The position numbers were made by a program, and so were the translations under genes. A model generated the notes under the pieces. The model saw nothing but the letters and a program-made list of their open reading frames with translations. It was not told where the DNA came from and ran no database searches. A stretch of DNA of 64,000 nucleotides from Emticicia agri (GTDB taxonomy: Bacteria > Bacteroidota > Bacteroidia > Cytophagales > Spirosomataceae), in the NCBI GenBank assembly GCA_945860265.1, contig CAMAQF010000010.1, positions 1 through 64,000 on the forward strand. The letters run 5' to 3'. This document shows positions 61,874-64,000 of this stretch, piece after piece; position 1 is the first letter of the stretch, and every line of letters begins with the position of its first letter.

Positions 61874-63190
61874 TTACTTAAAAGTCTTCATTTTACCTGT
61901 TGATTGCATCTGATTTACTTTTTTCATCATGCTTCTCATTTGGTCAAATTGCTTCAAAAGATTATTTACTTGCACAATATCAGTTCCGCTACCTGTGGCA
62001 ATTCTTTTCTTACGGCTACCATCAATAATATCTGGTTTTTCACGCTCTTTCGGAGTCATTGACTTAATGATTGCTTCGATTGGCTTAAACGAATCATTGC
62101 TTATATCAATGTCTTTGATTTGCGAACTAACGCCAGGAATCATTCCCATCAAATCTTTGATATTACCCATTTTTTTGATTTGTTCTAATTGCGTCAAAAA
62201 GTCGGTTAAATCAAACTTATTTTCTCGCATTTTTTTGTTCAATCGACGAGATTCGTCTTCGTCAAAAGCAAGTTGAGCTCTTTCTACCAAGGAAATCACG
62301 TCACCCATACCCAAGATTCTACTCGCCATACGGTCAGGGTAGAAAATATCAAGGGCATCCATCTTCTCACCTGTCGAAACAAACTTGATTGGTTTATTTA
62401 CTACGGCTTTGATTGAAAGAGCCGCACCACCACGAGAATCACCGTCGAGTTTGGTCAGTACTACCCCATCAAAATCAAGTCTTTCGTTAAAGGTCTTAGC
62501 AGTATTTACGGCATCTTGACCAGTCATTGAGTCAACCACAAACAATATTTCACTCGGTGTGATGGCTTTTTTGATTTCCTCCACCTCTTTCATCATCACC
62601 TCATCGACCGCCAAACGACCAGCCGTATCGACGATTACGACGCTTTTGCCGTTTGCTTTGGCATAAGCCAAGGCATTTTTAGCAATGTCAACGGCATTTT
62701 TATTTTCTGGCTCAGCAAAAACCTCTACGCCAATTTGTTCACCTAATACTTGCAATTGCTTGATAGCCGCAGGTCGGTACACATCACAGGCAACCAATAA
62801 TACCTGGCGACCTTGTTTTTTGACGTATGAAGCAAATTTTCCAGAAAAAGTAGTTTTACCCGAACCTTGTAAACCGGCAATTAAAACTACGGCAGGTGAA
62901 CCTTTTAGATTGACACTCTGAGCTTGTCCGCCCATCAAATCCATTAACTCTTCTTGTACAATTTTTACAAACAATTGTCCAGGCTCAACGGCAATCATTA
63001 CCTTACGGTCGATTGCTTTTTCACGCACACGGTCAGTTACGTCTTTGGCAACTTTATAGTTTACGTCAGCATCCATCAAAGCACGTCTTACTTCTTTGAC
63101 GGTGGCTGCCACGTTAATATCAGAAATTCTGCCTTGCCCTTTAAGGGTTTTGATGGCTTTATTTAGCTTATCACTTAAATTTTCAAACAT
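61874..63190 (-). CDS. ffh: Signal recognition particle GTPase Ffh
   Basis: A 438-residue SRP54 protein that delivers membrane and exported proteins to SecYEG with FtsY. N domain helix bundle (about 1-85), G domain with P-loop GLQGSGKTTFSGKFA, DTAGRL, TKLDGDSRGG, and the methionine-rich M domain at the C-terminus (MRSMMKKVNQMQSTGKMKTF). The ATG at 63190 (MFENLSDKLNKA) matches the usual start; a frame extension to 63205 is less likely. No 4.5S RNA gene was recognised in the window. Two identical dyads lie 106-157 bp upstream. Confidence 0.95.
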   Translation of the reverse strand: MFENLSDKLNKAIKTLKGQGRISDINVAATVKEVRRALMDADVNYKVAKDVTDRVREKAIDRKVMIAVEPGQLFVKIVQEELMDLMGGQAQSVNLKGSPAVVLIAGLQGSGKTTFSGKFASYVKKQGRQVLLVACDVYRPAAIKQLQVLGEQIGVEVFAEPENKNAVDIAKNALAYAKANGKSVVIVDTAGRLAVDEVMMKEVEEIKKAITPSEILFVVDSMTGQDAVNTAKTFNERLDFDGVVLTKLDGDSRGGAALSIKAVVNKPIKFVSTGEKMDALDIFYPDRMASRILGMGDVISLVERAQLAFDEDESRRLNKKMRENKFDLTDFLTQLEQIKKMGNIKDLMGMIPGVSSQIKDIDISNDSFKPIEAIIKSMTPKEREKPDIIDGSRKKRIATGSGTDIVQVNNLLKQFDQMRSMMKKVNQMQSTGKMKTFK

Positions 63191-63295
63191 TTTTTCAATT
63201 AACAATTATCAATCAGCAATTATCACAAACAACAATTGCTACATCGGTGAGTTAAAACAAGTTGCAAAGATAGTTTTTTTAGTGCCAAAAATGCA

Positions 63296-63347
63296 GAACA
63301 ATTTCCTAAATTGTTCTGTGTGAAGTGAACAATTTGAAAAATTGTTC
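63296..63347. repeat. Two 21-bp dyads with identical arms upstream of ffh
   Basis: GAACAATTT-CCT-AAATTGTTC (63296-63316) and GAACAATTT-GAA-AAATTGTTC (63327-63347). Arms are identical and perfect; only the three-base centres differ. Ten bases separate them, so the centres are 31 bp apart, close to three helical turns. They lie between the DUF1697 stop and the ffh start. Confidence 0.75.
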
Positions 63348-63360
63348 TACAAAATACAGT

Positions 63361-63873
63361 TTAATCAAGCATTTTTTCGAGTGTGTTGATATTACGAACA
63401 GTGGTACTGCATTTGTATTTTGCTTTAGAAGTGATTTTAGAAAAAGGAGTAGTCAAACTTTCGCCTTTTGGAACTTTCCAATAAAGCACGGTATCGCCTT
63501 TGGCGATGTCCTCGTTTACACTTTCTGCAATAGTTGCCAGTTCTTCAAAAACAGATTCACTTTCTACAAAAATTACATAAGCATGATTACCTTCGTCCTT
63601 TTGAAACGGATATTTCGCAACGATTTCTTTCAAAATATCAAAGTCATAAAGTAGCACAAATGCCTGATAATGAAAGGTTTCTGAAAGTCTTTTTTCCAGA
63701 ATTACCTTTATCTCCGAGATATTTTTATTAGATTCAAAAACTACGTTTCCAGTTTGTAAAAAAGTTGCGACATTTTTAAAGCCCATTTCGAGAAAAGCTA
63801 TTTTCAAATCGGGCATTTTTATTTGTATGTTCCTTACGTTTATTCCTCTTAAGAAAGCAATGTATTTTTTCAT
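63361..63873 (-). CDS. DUF1697 family protein
   Basis: A 170-residue cytoplasmic protein starting KKYIAFLRGINVRNIQIKMP, then FKNVATFLQTGNVVFESNKN, which is the DUF1697 signature (LRGINVGG-NK, YIQSGNVVF). The rest contains FEELATIAESVNEDIAKGDT and ISTITSKAKYKCSTTVRNIN-like ending with TTVRNINTLEKML. The family is uncharacterised. It stands alone, upstream of ffh on the same strand, with the two dyads between. Confidence 0.85.
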   Translation of the reverse strand: MKKYIAFLRGINVRNIQIKMPDLKIAFLEMGFKNVATFLQTGNVVFESNKNISEIKVILEKRLSETFHYQAFVLLYDFDILKEIVAKYPFQKDEGNHAYVIFVESESVFEELATIAESVNEDIAKGDTVLYWKVPKGESLTTPFSKITSKAKYKCSTTVRNINTLEKMLD

Positions 63874-63896
63874 AATTTCAGTTAGCTATTGAGCAC

Positions 63897-63929
63897 AAAC
63901 GAGGCACACTTCAAAAGTGTGCCTCGTTT
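63897..63929. terminator. Perfect 15-bp hairpin near the window end
   Basis: AAACGAGGCACACTT (63897-63911), loop CAA, AAGTGTGCCTCGTTT (63915-63929). It lies 24 bp upstream of the DUF1697 start and probably ends transcription of a minus-strand gene beyond the window. Confidence 0.6.
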
Positions 63930-64000
63930 GCATATCACTATAAAATACTCTTTGGAAATATAAACTATTACATAATTTATTCACCTACTTACTGCCTCTT

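Overview
The window looks like chromosomal DNA of an AT-rich Bacteroidota bacterium, most likely of the Cytophagales. The evidence is the AT-rich composition, a promoter matching the Bacteroidota consensus TTTG-N19-21-TAnnTTTG, many exported beta-barrel, TonB-dependent and OmpA/PD40 proteins, a BlaI/M56 sensor pair with a plug-like tail, an RprXY-like two-component pair and a bacteroidete CrtI. The genus cannot be fixed from the sequence alone. No tRNA, rRNA or CRISPR array was seen.

Layout: 1-143 is the end of an IS3-family insertion sequence. It is followed by a response regulator/histidine kinase pair, a vSGLT-like sodium/sugar symporter, a Ppx/GppA phosphatase, an intact PIN-toxin/antitoxin pair and a stretch holding wrecks of a ParE toxin and probably an HsdS subunit (6148-6637). 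6.7-11.6 kb holds a MoxR ATPase and two parvulin-type periplasmic chaperones, one fused to an OmpA-like segment. 11.7-17 kb holds a small conserved protein, agmatine deiminase, an MptE-like protein and a YfhO membrane protein. 17.0-19.1 kb is a complete HaeIII-type (GGCC) restriction-modification pair. 19.3-31.6 kb holds a DUF4286 protein, an outer-membrane barrel, an RluA pseudouridine synthase, a thioredoxin, SbcCD, a broken exbD and a PorE-like OmpA lipoprotein-type scaffold.

31.8-41.7 kb holds an IS3 orfA remnant, argH, a GH130 enzyme, a cyanophycinase-like S51 peptidase, an XRE/DUF2975 pair, purM, an NtrC-like regulator without a DNA-binding tail, a crtI gene carrying an in-frame palindromic insert, and an esterase. 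41.7-52.3 kb is the most unusual part: a minus-strand run of vanadium-haloperoxidase/PAP2-type proteins (two intact, one pseudogene, one N-terminal remnant), two outer-membrane barrels, a FecA-like TonB-dependent receptor, a small exported protein and a gamma-carbonic anhydrase whose 5' end abuts the haloperoxidase remnant. 52.8-55.1 kb is a BlaI/BlaR1-type pair. The rest holds small regulators, a TSUP transporter, a TRIC-type channel, dnaG, arfB, a propeller lipoprotein, ffh and a DUF1697 protein.

Most genes are ordinary housekeeping or envelope genes. The repeated signals worth pursuing are the haloperoxidase/barrel locus with its decaying duplicates, the palindromic element inside crtI, the two matched 21-bp dyads upstream of ffh, and the graveyard of toxin, restriction, transposase and exbD fragments.
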